NCBI GenBank assembly: GCA_020440935.1
Contig: JAGRNC010000167.1
Span: 1 to 6,070 of the forward strand
Source: Leptospiraceae bacterium
GTDB lineage: Bacteria > Spirochaetota > Leptospiria > Leptospirales > Leptonemataceae
Length of the DNA: 6,070 nucleotides
Reading direction: 5' to 3'
Both the position numbers and the translations under genes were made by a program. The notes under the pieces were generated by a model. The model was not told the DNA's origin. It saw only the letters and a list, made by a program, of their open reading frames with translations, and made no database searches. Position 1 is the stretch's first letter. Each line of letters begins with the position of its first letter. Of the stretch, positions 1 to 5,636 are shown piece after piece.

Positions 1-1
1 T

Positions 2-184
2 CAGAATGCAAGTCCTGCAGTGGATTCTGTAGTATTTCCTGCCACCCATTTCTCCGGCAGCCGATACTGGTCTTCCACAACAGATGTCTCCAATGCCCTT
101 AGCGCCCTGGCTATTGATTTCTCGGACTCTACCATATATTCTACTGGCAAAACGGGCAACCACTATGTCCGGTGCGTTCGTTGA
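2..184 (+). CDS. C-terminal fragment of a DUF1566 (Lcl-domain) protein
   Basis: The frame beginning at base 2 is open from the window edge and encodes 60 residues before a TGA at 182-184, followed at once by a second in-frame TGA at 185-187. The peptide has the typical end of the DUF1566/Lcl C-terminal domain: YWSST at residues 22-26, a hydrophobic A-x-D-F strand at 37-40, then a K-x-G-N element and the terminal YVRCVR at 55-60. DUF1566 proteins are usually exported or lipid-anchored surface proteins with a C-type-lectin-like fold, common in Leptospirales and many Gram-negative bacteria; their molecular role is mostly unknown. The start, signal peptide and any other domains lie outside the window. 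The short distance to the next gene suggests co-transcription. The family call is confident; function is not assigned. Confidence 0.85.
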   Translation, partial: QNASPAVDSVVFPATHFSGSRYWSSTTDVSNALSALAIDFSDSTIYSTGKTGNHYVRCVR

Positions 185-188
185 TGAA

Positions 189-195
189 GGGGAGG
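189..195 (+). promoter_or_regulatory. Strong Shine-Dalgarno site that sets the TTG start of the reductase
   Basis: GGGGAGG lies 4 bases before the TTG at 200-202. It falls just after the tandem TGA stops of the DUF1566 gene, in the same reading frame. No in-frame ATG or GTG lies between the stops and the TTG, so this site is the main reason for placing the start there. The spacer is a little short but usable. Confidence 0.6.
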
Positions 196-199
196 TATT

Positions 200-1162
200 T
201 TGGATTCTTCCGAACGGCTTAGTCGCTCCCAGTTCCTGCATCGATTTCTCTTGCTTGCAGGGGCGGCTACCATTACATTACCAGCGCCCATGCAGCTATC
301 GCGACTTTTTGGCGCTCCACGCCCGGACCAGGAACTGCGCAAACGGCCCATCCCGGCCTACGGCGAGTCCATTCCTATTGTAGGGTTGGGTACCTGGCGA
401 GCATTCGACTACGATGATCCGGCATCGCTGGTGCAACTGCGCACTGTTCTGGAATTGTTTCATGCGGCGGGCGGTCGGGTAATCGACACATCTCCCATGT
501 ATGGTTTGGCCGAAGAAGTAATTGGTCGATTACGAGGAGATCTTGACCCGGAAAGTCCCAATGCGCTGGACCTGTTCACCGCCACCAAGGTCTGGACCAG
601 CGGTTACAGCGAAGGAAGGCATCAGATACAGAAATCATTTTCGCTGCTTAGAGAGATCGATTTGTTGCAGGTTCATAACATGCTGGATCTGGAAACCCAT
701 TGGCCCTATCTAGAAGAGCTTAAGGCTACCGGAAAGATTCGATACACCGGAATTACCCATTACACAGAATCGGCATACGAGCAGTTGATGGTTTCCATTC
801 GTAAGTATCGGCCGGACTTCGTTCAGTTCAATTACAGTGTACTGGATCGAGAGGCAGAGGCGAGGCTTCTACCTTTATGTATGGAGAACAGGGTGGCCGT
901 GCTCATCAACCGTCCCTTTGGCGGAGGGCAGCTCTTTGGAAAAACAAAAGGTAAGAATCTCCCCGACTGGATGCGCTCCATGGGAATTCTAAGCTGGTCC
1001 AATGCGATGCTGAAGTTTGTGCTATCCCATCCTGCCGTTACCTGCGTTATCCCGGGCACCGGAAAACCCGATCATATTCTGGACAACTTAAATGCCGCTC
1101 GCGGAGAGCTCCCCGACCAGGAGGGCAGGGAGAGAATCGCGGATTATTTTAAGAGTTTATAG
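200..1162 (+). CDS. Aldo/keto reductase with an N-terminal export-like segment
   Basis: This 320-residue protein belongs to the aldo/keto reductase superfamily, NAD(P)H-dependent (beta/alpha)8-barrel oxidoreductases acting on aldehydes and ketones. The GLGTW strand is at 62-66. The catalytic tetrad is intact: Asp96 in VIDTS, Tyr101 in MYG, Lys130 in ATKVW and His159 in LQVHN. Near the C-terminus, IPGTG (284-288) followed by DNLNAA matches the cofactor phosphate-binding region. Residues 8-30 (SRSQFLHRF, then a hydrophobic stretch to about 30) resemble a Tat signal, as seen in many exported reductases, but the second arginine of the twin pair is Ser. It may be a Tat variant, a Sec-type signal or a membrane anchor. 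The start is TTG, chosen from the GGGGAGG site. It is probably co-transcribed with the preceding DUF1566 gene. The substrate cannot be predicted. Confidence 0.93.
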   Translation: MDSSERLSRSQFLHRFLLLAGAATITLPAPMQLSRLFGAPRPDQELRKRPIPAYGESIPIVGLGTWRAFDYDDPASLVQLRTVLELFHAAGGRVIDTSPMYGLAEEVIGRLRGDLDPESPNALDLFTATKVWTSGYSEGRHQIQKSFSLLREIDLLQVHNMLDLETHWPYLEELKATGKIRYTGITHYTESAYEQLMVSIRKYRPDFVQFNYSVLDREAEARLLPLCMENRVAVLINRPFGGGQLFGKTKGKNLPDWMRSMGILSWSNAMLKFVLSHPAVTCVIPGTGKPDHILDNLNAARGELPDQEGRERIADYFKSL

Positions 1163-1190
1163 AGGTACGCTCGCGCGCCAAAATTGGGAT

Positions 1191-1208
1191 GGCTTGCTGC
1201 GGCAAGCC
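1191..1208. terminator. Hairpin after the reductase gene, possible weak terminator
   Basis: GGCTTGC at 1191-1197 pairs perfectly with GCAAGCC at 1202-1208 around a TGCG loop, giving a 7-bp stem 28 bases after the reductase stop. On the + strand it is followed by CCTAAAAAAACTG, which has no U-tract, so it is not a classical intrinsic terminator for the reductase. On the - strand a short TTTT run (complement of 1180-1183) follows after about 7 bases, which could help end the dehydrogenase transcript. It could also simply protect a 3' end. There is no gene in 1163-1343. Confidence 0.35.
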
Positions 1209-1269
1209 CCTAAAAAAACTGCCGCCTTTCAGTTGGCCCTCGTGCAAGCGCGCTCCCGTGAAGGAATGC

Positions 1270-1323
1270 GGTCCTACGGACCTGGCGATCGTCGTGATCG
1301 CAGGTTCCGCCCGTGGCGGAACC
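1270..1323. repeat. Three back-to-back inverted repeats between convergent genes
   Basis: Three hairpins are packed into 54 bases. Hairpin 1: GGTCC (1270-1274), loop TAC, GGACC (1278-1282). Hairpin 2: GCGATC (1285-1290), loop GTCGT, GATCGC (1296-1301); it can extend to 9 pairs with one bulged G. Hairpin 3: GGTTCCGCC (1303-1311), loop CGT, GGCGGAACC (1315-1323), a perfect 9-bp stem. Only two bases separate hairpins 1 and 2, and one base separates 2 and 3. The extended form of hairpin 2 would compete with the arms of its neighbours. No U-tract follows on either strand. The element sits between the convergent ends of the reductase and dehydrogenase genes, so it may block read-through, stabilise 3' ends, or be a REP-like repeat. 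Confidence 0.6.
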
Positions 1324-1343
1324 CTGGCCCTGCTCGCAAAAGA

Positions 1344-2978
1344 TTATGCCGCAGCACCCTGGAGGACTTGCTGGAGCAATTCTCTTGCACAGACTCGCAG
1401 GGCCATGACCTCTTCGGCGCCTTCGAAGATGGAGAATACGCGGGCGTCGACGAAGTAGCGGGAAACGGGATACTCTTCGGCATAGCCCATTCCGCCATGG
1501 ATCTGCATGGCTTCGCGAGTAACCCATTCGGAGATTCGGGAAGCGTAGAATTTCACAAGAGTGGCTTCCATGTTTCCTTTGCCTTCATCCATCAGTCCCG
1601 CCACATGATAGGAATACTGTCGGGAAGCCTGGACGATCATGGCCATTTTTGCTAGCTTCCAGCGGTTGATCTGATACTCTTTCAGTTCTTTTCCAAAGAC
1701 CTTGCGCTCGGATGCGTAACGGGCTGCCGCTTCCATGGCTGCCTGCATTACTCCGTTTGCCCGGGCTGCCGTTTGCACTCGACCGCCAGCGAAACCAGCC
1801 ATCTGCAGGTAGAATCCTTTGCCGCGACCTTCTTCGCCGCCGATTAAGTTTTCATCGGGTACAAAGTAGTTATCGAAGTTCACTTCAAAGCTATGCATTC
1901 CGCGATAACCGATGGTGGCAATGGCCGAACCGCTCATAGATCCGCCGCCATCTTGCTTCACTTCGAATTTGTGGTCTTTGAAACGAGGCTTTTCGGCCAG
2001 TAGAATGGAGAGTCCTTTATGCTTTAGCGCCGGATCCTTTTCGGTACGCGCGAGCACCAGAAGAACATCTGCATAACCGGCGAAAGTACACCATGTTTTT
2101 ACGCCGTTGATGACCCAGCCGCCATCTACCTTGTCGGCCGTAACTTTCATTCCGGCAACATCGGAGCCAAAGTTTGGCTCGGTTACGGCAACGCCGGCCA
2201 TCCGCTCACCCATGGCCAGAGCGCTAAGCCATTTCTCTTTCTGCGCATCCGTGCCGCCTTTGATGATTGCCTTGGAAAGAATCTCCGGTCGGGTAATGAG
2301 CGAACCCGCAATGGAAAGCCCGCCGCGCGAAAGCTCTTCGGTTACAATCATCATGCCCACGTTTCCGAGCATATCCAGCAATCCGCCGTATTGCTCGGGG
2401 ATGGAGAGTCCGAATGCGCCGTTGTTCACCAGTTCGTTTAAGATGTCGTCCGGGATGAAGTCATCGTGCCGATGTACATGCTCTGCATGGGGCATGACAG
2501 TTTGCTCGGCGATCTTTTTGTACACGTCTCGGATTTCATTGTAATCGTCTGTGCCCAGGTTTCCGTAATTTCCGGCGATTACCTGCTCGGCAACCCGATC
2601 ATACCTGGATTTATCTACTGCTTTCTGCAATGCATCGTTTAGCTCGGGAGTAAACAGGCCAGAAATGTCATCGGAATTGAGACCGTACTCTTCCATCCGA
2701 CCGGCAAGCTCGCCACGGAAGCGATTAAATGCCTCGCCCATAAATGCGGCGGCCATGTCCTTTTCCAGATCGCCGTTTGCGTCCGCATAATTCAGGAAGT
2801 AATCGGCAATGTTGAACTCCGCTGTATGATAGGACAGGTTATAGTGGACCAGCTGATTTTCGTCCATCTTGTCGATGGATAGCTTGCCTCCGTCCTCGGC
2901 GAGTTTGGCCAGATTTCCCGTGATTTTTTGAATATTTGATTGAAATTGATTTCGAATGGTCTGCAGATATTGTTCCAT
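1344..2978 (-). CDS. mcd: Acyl-CoA dehydrogenase, probable (2S)-methylsuccinyl-CoA dehydrogenase
   Basis: This is a 544-residue FAD-dependent acyl-CoA dehydrogenase, about 160 residues longer than the usual 380 because of a helical N-terminal region before the core. Core features in order: FGLSIPEQYGG near 189-199, EELSRGG at 214-220, family signature AVTEPNFGSDVAG at 264-276, GGRVQTAARANG at 398-409, and the second signature QIHGGMGYAEE at 492-502 with R507 and D511. The probable catalytic base is Glu519 in FEGAEE, the position used in medium-chain enzymes; the isovaleryl-type alternative position is not Glu. The N-terminal extension, EELSRG, LLAEKPR, GYRGM and the FEGA end recall methylsuccinyl-CoA dehydrogenase, which makes mesaconyl-CoA in the ethylmalonyl-CoA pathway. 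That subfamily call is from remembered similarity; the family is certain. ATG at 2978 is preferred, with a weak GGCGG 5 bases upstream; an upstream TTG at 3008 would add 10 residues but lacks a site. Electrons would pass to ETF. Confidence 0.93.
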   Translation of the reverse strand: MEQYLQTIRNQFQSNIQKITGNLAKLAEDGGKLSIDKMDENQLVHYNLSYHTAEFNIADYFLNYADANGDLEKDMAAAFMGEAFNRFRGELAGRMEEYGLNSDDISGLFTPELNDALQKAVDKSRYDRVAEQVIAGNYGNLGTDDYNEIRDVYKKIAEQTVMPHAEHVHRHDDFIPDDILNELVNNGAFGLSIPEQYGGLLDMLGNVGMMIVTEELSRGGLSIAGSLITRPEILSKAIIKGGTDAQKEKWLSALAMGERMAGVAVTEPNFGSDVAGMKVTADKVDGGWVINGVKTWCTFAGYADVLLVLARTEKDPALKHKGLSILLAEKPRFKDHKFEVKQDGGGSMSGSAIATIGYRGMHSFEVNFDNYFVPDENLIGGEEGRGKGFYLQMAGFAGGRVQTAARANGVMQAAMEAAARYASERKVFGKELKEYQINRWKLAKMAMIVQASRQYSYHVAGLMDEGKGNMEATLVKFYASRISEWVTREAMQIHGGMGYAEEYPVSRYFVDARVFSIFEGAEEVMALRVCARELLQQVLQGAAA

Positions 2979-3044
2979 AGTTACCGCCAGTAGAATCACC
3001 CCCACCAAATCTGACCACTGAATTTAGAATGACATGGTCCGTTG

Positions 3045-3106
3045 AATCCAGCGCGAAAATCATAATTGCTTCTTGACTGGATTTACCCTCCTTTGTGCAG
3101 TGCAAA
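3045..3106. promoter_or_regulatory. Divergent promoter and possible operator between the dehydrogenase and phaR
   Basis: The 134 bases 2979-3112 must drive both divergent genes. Overlapping -10-like hexamers occur at its centre: TATGAT on the - strand (3064-3059) and CATAAT on the + strand (3061-3066), neither with a good -35. A second + option is TTGACT at 3073-3078 with only a weak -10 17 bases later. A 7-bp inverted repeat, AATCCAG (3045-3051) and CTGGATT (3077-3083), flanks the -10 elements at a distance that could suit dimer binding. Next to the phaR start lies the tandem GTGCAGTGCA (3095-3104) inside TTTG-N7-CAAA. PhaR proteins of other bacteria bind TGC/GCA-containing sites and repress their own genes, so autoregulation is possible here. 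All of this is by eye and weak. Confidence 0.3.
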
Positions 3107-3112
3107 ACAGCG

Positions 3113-3679
3113 ATGAGGTTGATCAAGCGTTACGCGAACCGCCGGCTCTATGATGCCGAAACCAGCAAGACCATTACTCTTGAGGATGTGGCTCGTTGTG
3201 TCCAGGATGGAGAAGAGGTTCGCGTGGTGGACAACATCACCGGCGAGGATATCACCACCCGCGTCCTGGGACAAACCTTCCTGAAGGTCAGTACGGAACA
3301 ACAGAATCTGGAGTTTGCCACATTCCTGTTGTCCTCGCTCATTCGCGAAGTATCCACCAACATCACCGATTTCCTATCCAGGCTGGTTCAGGGCGGCATT
3401 GGAGTGGCCAACCTCACACGGGAACGGCTGGAGCAGATTGTGCAGATGATGGTGGAAAAAGGGGAGCTTCAGCTCTCCGAAAAGCAAGACTATCTTACAT
3501 CCCTCATGCACCAGCTTACTCGGCAACAGGAGCAGATGCGCGATACCATCGAAGAAGGGAAAGGCGCCCTCCGCAGCGAATGGGAAAAGGAGTCCAGCGA
3601 CAAGCAGGTTCCAGATATGGAAGAGCTTTCGGCTCGTCTGGACGAAATGGCACGCTGGATCCGAGATATGAAAAAGTAA
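3113..3679 (+). CDS. phaR: PhaR-like polyhydroxyalkanoate synthesis regulator
   Basis: The 188-residue product begins MRLIKRYANRRLYD, the hallmark of the PHB/PHA accumulation regulator DNA-binding domain (residues 3 to about 62). It continues with the typical TLEDVA and TGED segments and a VLGQTFLK helix. In PHB-producing bacteria this domain senses PHB granules and represses phasin and synthesis genes. Residues 63-115 are amphipathic helices, and residues 115-188 are highly charged (KGELQLSEKQ, then many Glu, Gln and Lys) and likely coiled coil, in part like the heptads of phasin-type granule proteins. ATG 3113 is preferred because family members begin just before IKRYANRRLYD; a GTG at 3095 would add six residues. 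Neither start has a clear Shine-Dalgarno site, so a very short leader is possible. It is divergent from an acyl-CoA dehydrogenase. No PHA synthase is in view, so the PHA role comes from family knowledge only. Confidence 0.88.
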   Translation: MRLIKRYANRRLYDAETSKTITLEDVARCVQDGEEVRVVDNITGEDITTRVLGQTFLKVSTEQQNLEFATFLLSSLIREVSTNITDFLSRLVQGGIGVANLTRERLEQIVQMMVEKGELQLSEKQDYLTSLMHQLTRQQEQMRDTIEEGKGALRSEWEKESSDKQVPDMEELSARLDEMARWIRDMKK

Positions 3680-3736
3680 AAATTGTTGTCTCATCCTTAA
3701 AGAAGGGTCTCTCTGGAACCGAATGGACTAGCTGGG

Positions 3737-3751
3737 GGGGAATGTTTCCCC
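3737..3751 (+). other. Small hairpin upstream of the HEAT-repeat gene
   Basis: GGGGAA (3737-3742) and TTCCCC (3746-3751) form a 6-bp stem with a TGT loop, set within a longer G7 run at 3734-3740. It lies 58 bases after the phaR stop and about 20 bases before the Shine-Dalgarno site of the next gene. There is no U-tract, so it is not a convincing terminator. It may be a leader structure or chance. Confidence 0.3.
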
Positions 3752-3770
3752 GTATTAGCGTAAACCCAAC

Positions 3771-3774
3771 GGAG
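3771..3774 (+). promoter_or_regulatory. Ribosome binding site of the HEAT-repeat gene
   Basis: GGAG lies 7 bases before ATG 3782 and supports this start over the internal ATG at 3797, which has no upstream site and would shorten the basic n-region of the signal peptide. Confidence 0.6.
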
Positions 3775-3781
3775 TGGAATT

Positions 3782-4903
3782 ATGGGACGAGCACGAATGC
3801 TGAAATGGGCGGTGCTTTCACTTTGCGGACTACTGGTTTCTCCGGTATTTGCAGGGGCGGAAGACGATGCCAAGGCTTACTATGCACAGAAGACCGAACA
3901 GGCCCTGAAAGACCTGGAGTTCGGCACCTACGACCAGAAGGTTCTGGCAACCTATTACATGGGGGCCCTGGGAAAGCCCATGTTTGTTCGTCCCCTGGGC
4001 AGGGCATTGCTTTCGCAGCTGGATGATCCGGCCATGCGCAAAGCATCAATCAACGATCCATACGTTAAAGCCCACATGGCCTGGGCGCTGGGAGAAATTG
4101 AGCATAAAGCAGCTGTCCCCTATCTAATCAAGGCCTCCGAAAAAGTATCAGCGATCATAGAAGAAGAAAGAAAGGCCGTGGAAGCCGCCCGGCAGAAGCG
4201 TCCCGCGACCAGCCACGAATTCATTCTGGAAGCAAACGAACCTGGCCCCTTTCTGGCCGCCAATGAAGTCCCCTTTGGCTTCAGCCCGGATGTGTATTGG
4301 AGCGTTGCCGATGAATTCAAGCATATCCCGGCTCCCAATCCAGACTCAGAAGATCATCGGGCCAGGCTGCAGGGTTTCAACTATGTAAACGTAATGCAGC
4401 ACATTCTGATCGCTCTGGGAAAAATCGCATCTCCCGATGCCACGGACACTGTGGCAAAATTCCTTTCGCATCCGTATCCTGCCATCCGCATGGAAGCGGC
4501 CCTTACTCTTGGAAAGATTGGAAACCTGAGCGCCCTCGAGGCCCTGGAAAAGGCATTCGACCAGGAAAAGGATCCGGGAGTTCGGGCACGAATCGCATTT
4601 TCTGTGTTCTATAACGATCATACCAGGGTGAAGTATTATCAGGAAATCCTCACCATGTTAAAGGATGACAATGTCCGAGTTCGGCTTGAAGCTGCCAGGG
4701 CATTGCGTGAACTGGCTCTGGGCGAGTCCATTTCCCCTCTCTATCAGGCCTACCGGCTGGAGGAGAGCAATGCAGTCCGACAAGTAATCAACCAGGCCAT
4801 CCACAATGCAGAGATCGATAACCTTTTTCCGCCGAATCCGCTCATTCAGACCGGACCCACACGTATCTGGATCCATGGGCGGCCCCAGCGACCGTCGGAA
4901 TAA
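3782..4903 (+). CDS. Exported HEAT-repeat protein of unknown role
   Basis: This 373-residue protein starts with a Sec signal peptide: basic MGRARMLK, a hydrophobic run WAVLSLCGLLVSPVF, and a probable cleavage near FAGA-ED at about 26. Cys15 is too early to be a convincing lipobox. The mature part is an alpha solenoid with HEAT-like helix pairs: 66-120 (including AHMAWALGEIEHKAAVPYL), 203-260 (ALGKIASPDA, then AIRMEAALTLGKIGN), 266-310 (VRVRLEAARALREL) and 315-345. Such repeats usually act as protein-binding scaffolds. Residues 121-200 interrupt the array with a charged helix followed by a Pro- and aromatic-rich stretch. The C-terminus (from 346) is Pro-rich and probably extended. It is likely periplasmic. 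The next gene starts 16 bases after its stop, so the two are probably co-transcribed and may cooperate at the envelope. The specific partner is unknown. Confidence 0.85.
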   Translation: MGRARMLKWAVLSLCGLLVSPVFAGAEDDAKAYYAQKTEQALKDLEFGTYDQKVLATYYMGALGKPMFVRPLGRALLSQLDDPAMRKASINDPYVKAHMAWALGEIEHKAAVPYLIKASEKVSAIIEEERKAVEAARQKRPATSHEFILEANEPGPFLAANEVPFGFSPDVYWSVADEFKHIPAPNPDSEDHRARLQGFNYVNVMQHILIALGKIASPDATDTVAKFLSHPYPAIRMEAALTLGKIGNLSALEALEKAFDQEKDPGVRARIAFSVFYNDHTRVKYYQEILTMLKDDNVRVRLEAARALRELALGESISPLYQAYRLEESNAVRQVINQAIHNAEIDNLFPPNPLIQTGPTRIWIHGRPQRPSE

Positions 4904-4908
4904 CGCTC

Positions 4909-4912
4909 GAGG
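4909..4912 (+). promoter_or_regulatory. Ribosome binding site favouring a TTG start for the SH3 lipoprotein
   Basis: GAGG lies 7 bases upstream of TTG 4920-4922. The upstream in-frame ATG at 4875, which would overlap the HEAT gene by 29 bases, has no recognisable site, and the TTG start gives a lipoprotein signal peptide of ideal length (Cys at 26). Confidence 0.45.
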
Positions 4913-4919
4913 CTGGCGT

Positions 4920-5636
4920 TTGCGAGGGCAGCGCTGGCCCGTTTCTCTTTCCACTCTCTGCGCCGGAGTTCTTCTTCTCATAGTTGCGTCCGCTTGCGCA
5001 GATCAAAACACGGTGTACCTGGACGACGACGCTGGCGCAGGCCCGCGCGTGGCCTACGTTTCTTCCGACAGAGCAGTTCTCCGTACAGATCCCATTATCA
5101 TCGCGTCCGAAATCGAATGGCCGGCTGCCGGCCAGCGTCTGACCGTGCTCGAACGAACAGCCAAACAGGATACCATCGACGGCTCCGCAGATTTCTGGTA
5201 CAGGGTCCGCCAGGACAGCGGCGTTGAAGGCTGGATCTTTGGCACATCCCTCAGCTTTTCTCCCCAGGAAATGGCGCAGAATGTCAAAGGACGTAAAAAA
5301 GAAATCGAGGAAGCGCTTCCTGGAATCTGGTGGGAGATCGAGGGCGATGGATCTACTGGCTACCGACGCATTGTATTTAAAAACAATACCTTCTACTACA
5401 GCTATGGCAATCGCCTGGAAAATTCCGGTACCTTTGAAATCACAGACGATCTGAAAATCAAACTGAGCTCGCCCACTGGTATTGGCCAGGAGCTGGATGT
5501 GCGTAAAGTGGGCCTGGAATACAGGATCTTTAGCGCCATCGATAACTTCAACTATGTGTTCCGCCCCGCGCCAGAAGAAAAAGAATACCTGGAGCAAACC
5601 AATCCGGTAGAAGAGAACGAAAGCGATGACTCCTGA
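4920..5636 (+). CDS. Lipoprotein with a bacterial SH3 domain and a C-terminal beta domain
   Basis: With the TTG start the product has 238 residues. The N-terminus is a lipoprotein signal: RGQR, a hydrophobic core, and VLLLIVASAC ending at Cys26, a relaxed lipobox of the kind accepted in spirochaetes. Residues about 42-113 form a bacterial SH3 (SH3b) domain: RVAYVSSDRAVLRTDP, then WYRVRQ, and GVEGWIFG near the end. SH3b domains often bind peptidoglycan or proteins. After a basic linker (KGRKKEIEE), residues 133-216 begin LPGIWWEIEGDG and continue as alternating strands (FKNNTFYYSYG, SGTFEI, YRIFSAID), a beta-rich domain like a small lipocalin-type barrel; this is an inference from pattern. The tail is acidic. 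An ATG at 4875 would give 253 residues and overlap the HEAT gene. It follows that gene by 16 bases, and the next frame overlaps it by 11. Confidence 0.82.
   Translation: MRGQRWPVSLSTLCAGVLLLIVASACADQNTVYLDDDAGAGPRVAYVSSDRAVLRTDPIIIASEIEWPAAGQRLTVLERTAKQDTIDGSADFWYRVRQDSGVEGWIFGTSLSFSPQEMAQNVKGRKKEIEEALPGIWWEIEGDGSTGYRRIVFKNNTFYYSYGNRLENSGTFEITDDLKIKLSSPTGIGQELDVRKVGLEYRIFSAIDNFNYVFRPAPEEKEYLEQTNPVEENESDDS

Noticed and set aside
1..102. Cys-rich peptide in frame 1 at the window start, at first sight like an iron-sulfur cluster motif
   Set aside because: The Cys spacing does not fit a ferredoxin motif, and frame 2 over the same bases encodes an unmistakable DUF1566 C-terminus.
84..383. 99-residue + strand frame at the left edge
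   Set aside because: It overlaps both the DUF1566 end and the reductase start in another frame; both of those have recognisable motifs.
1092..1655. 187-residue + strand frame after the reductase
   Set aside because: It overlaps the end of the reductase, crosses the hairpin array and then runs antisense to the conserved C-terminus of the dehydrogenase. No family features.
2107..2544. 145-residue + strand frame inside the dehydrogenase
   Set aside because: Fully antisense to the conserved core of the acyl-CoA dehydrogenase; Ser/Pro-rich shadow composition.
2979..3008. Upstream TTG start for the dehydrogenase, adding ten residues
   Set aside because: No ribosome site precedes it, and the added residues form a short hydrophobic stretch unlike the start of a cytoplasmic flavoenzyme; the ATG at 2978 is simpler.
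3196..4026. 276-residue + strand frame bridging phaR and the HEAT gene
   Set aside because: It is a shifted frame over two genes with clear family signatures. The translation has no hydrophobic core pattern and no ribosome site.
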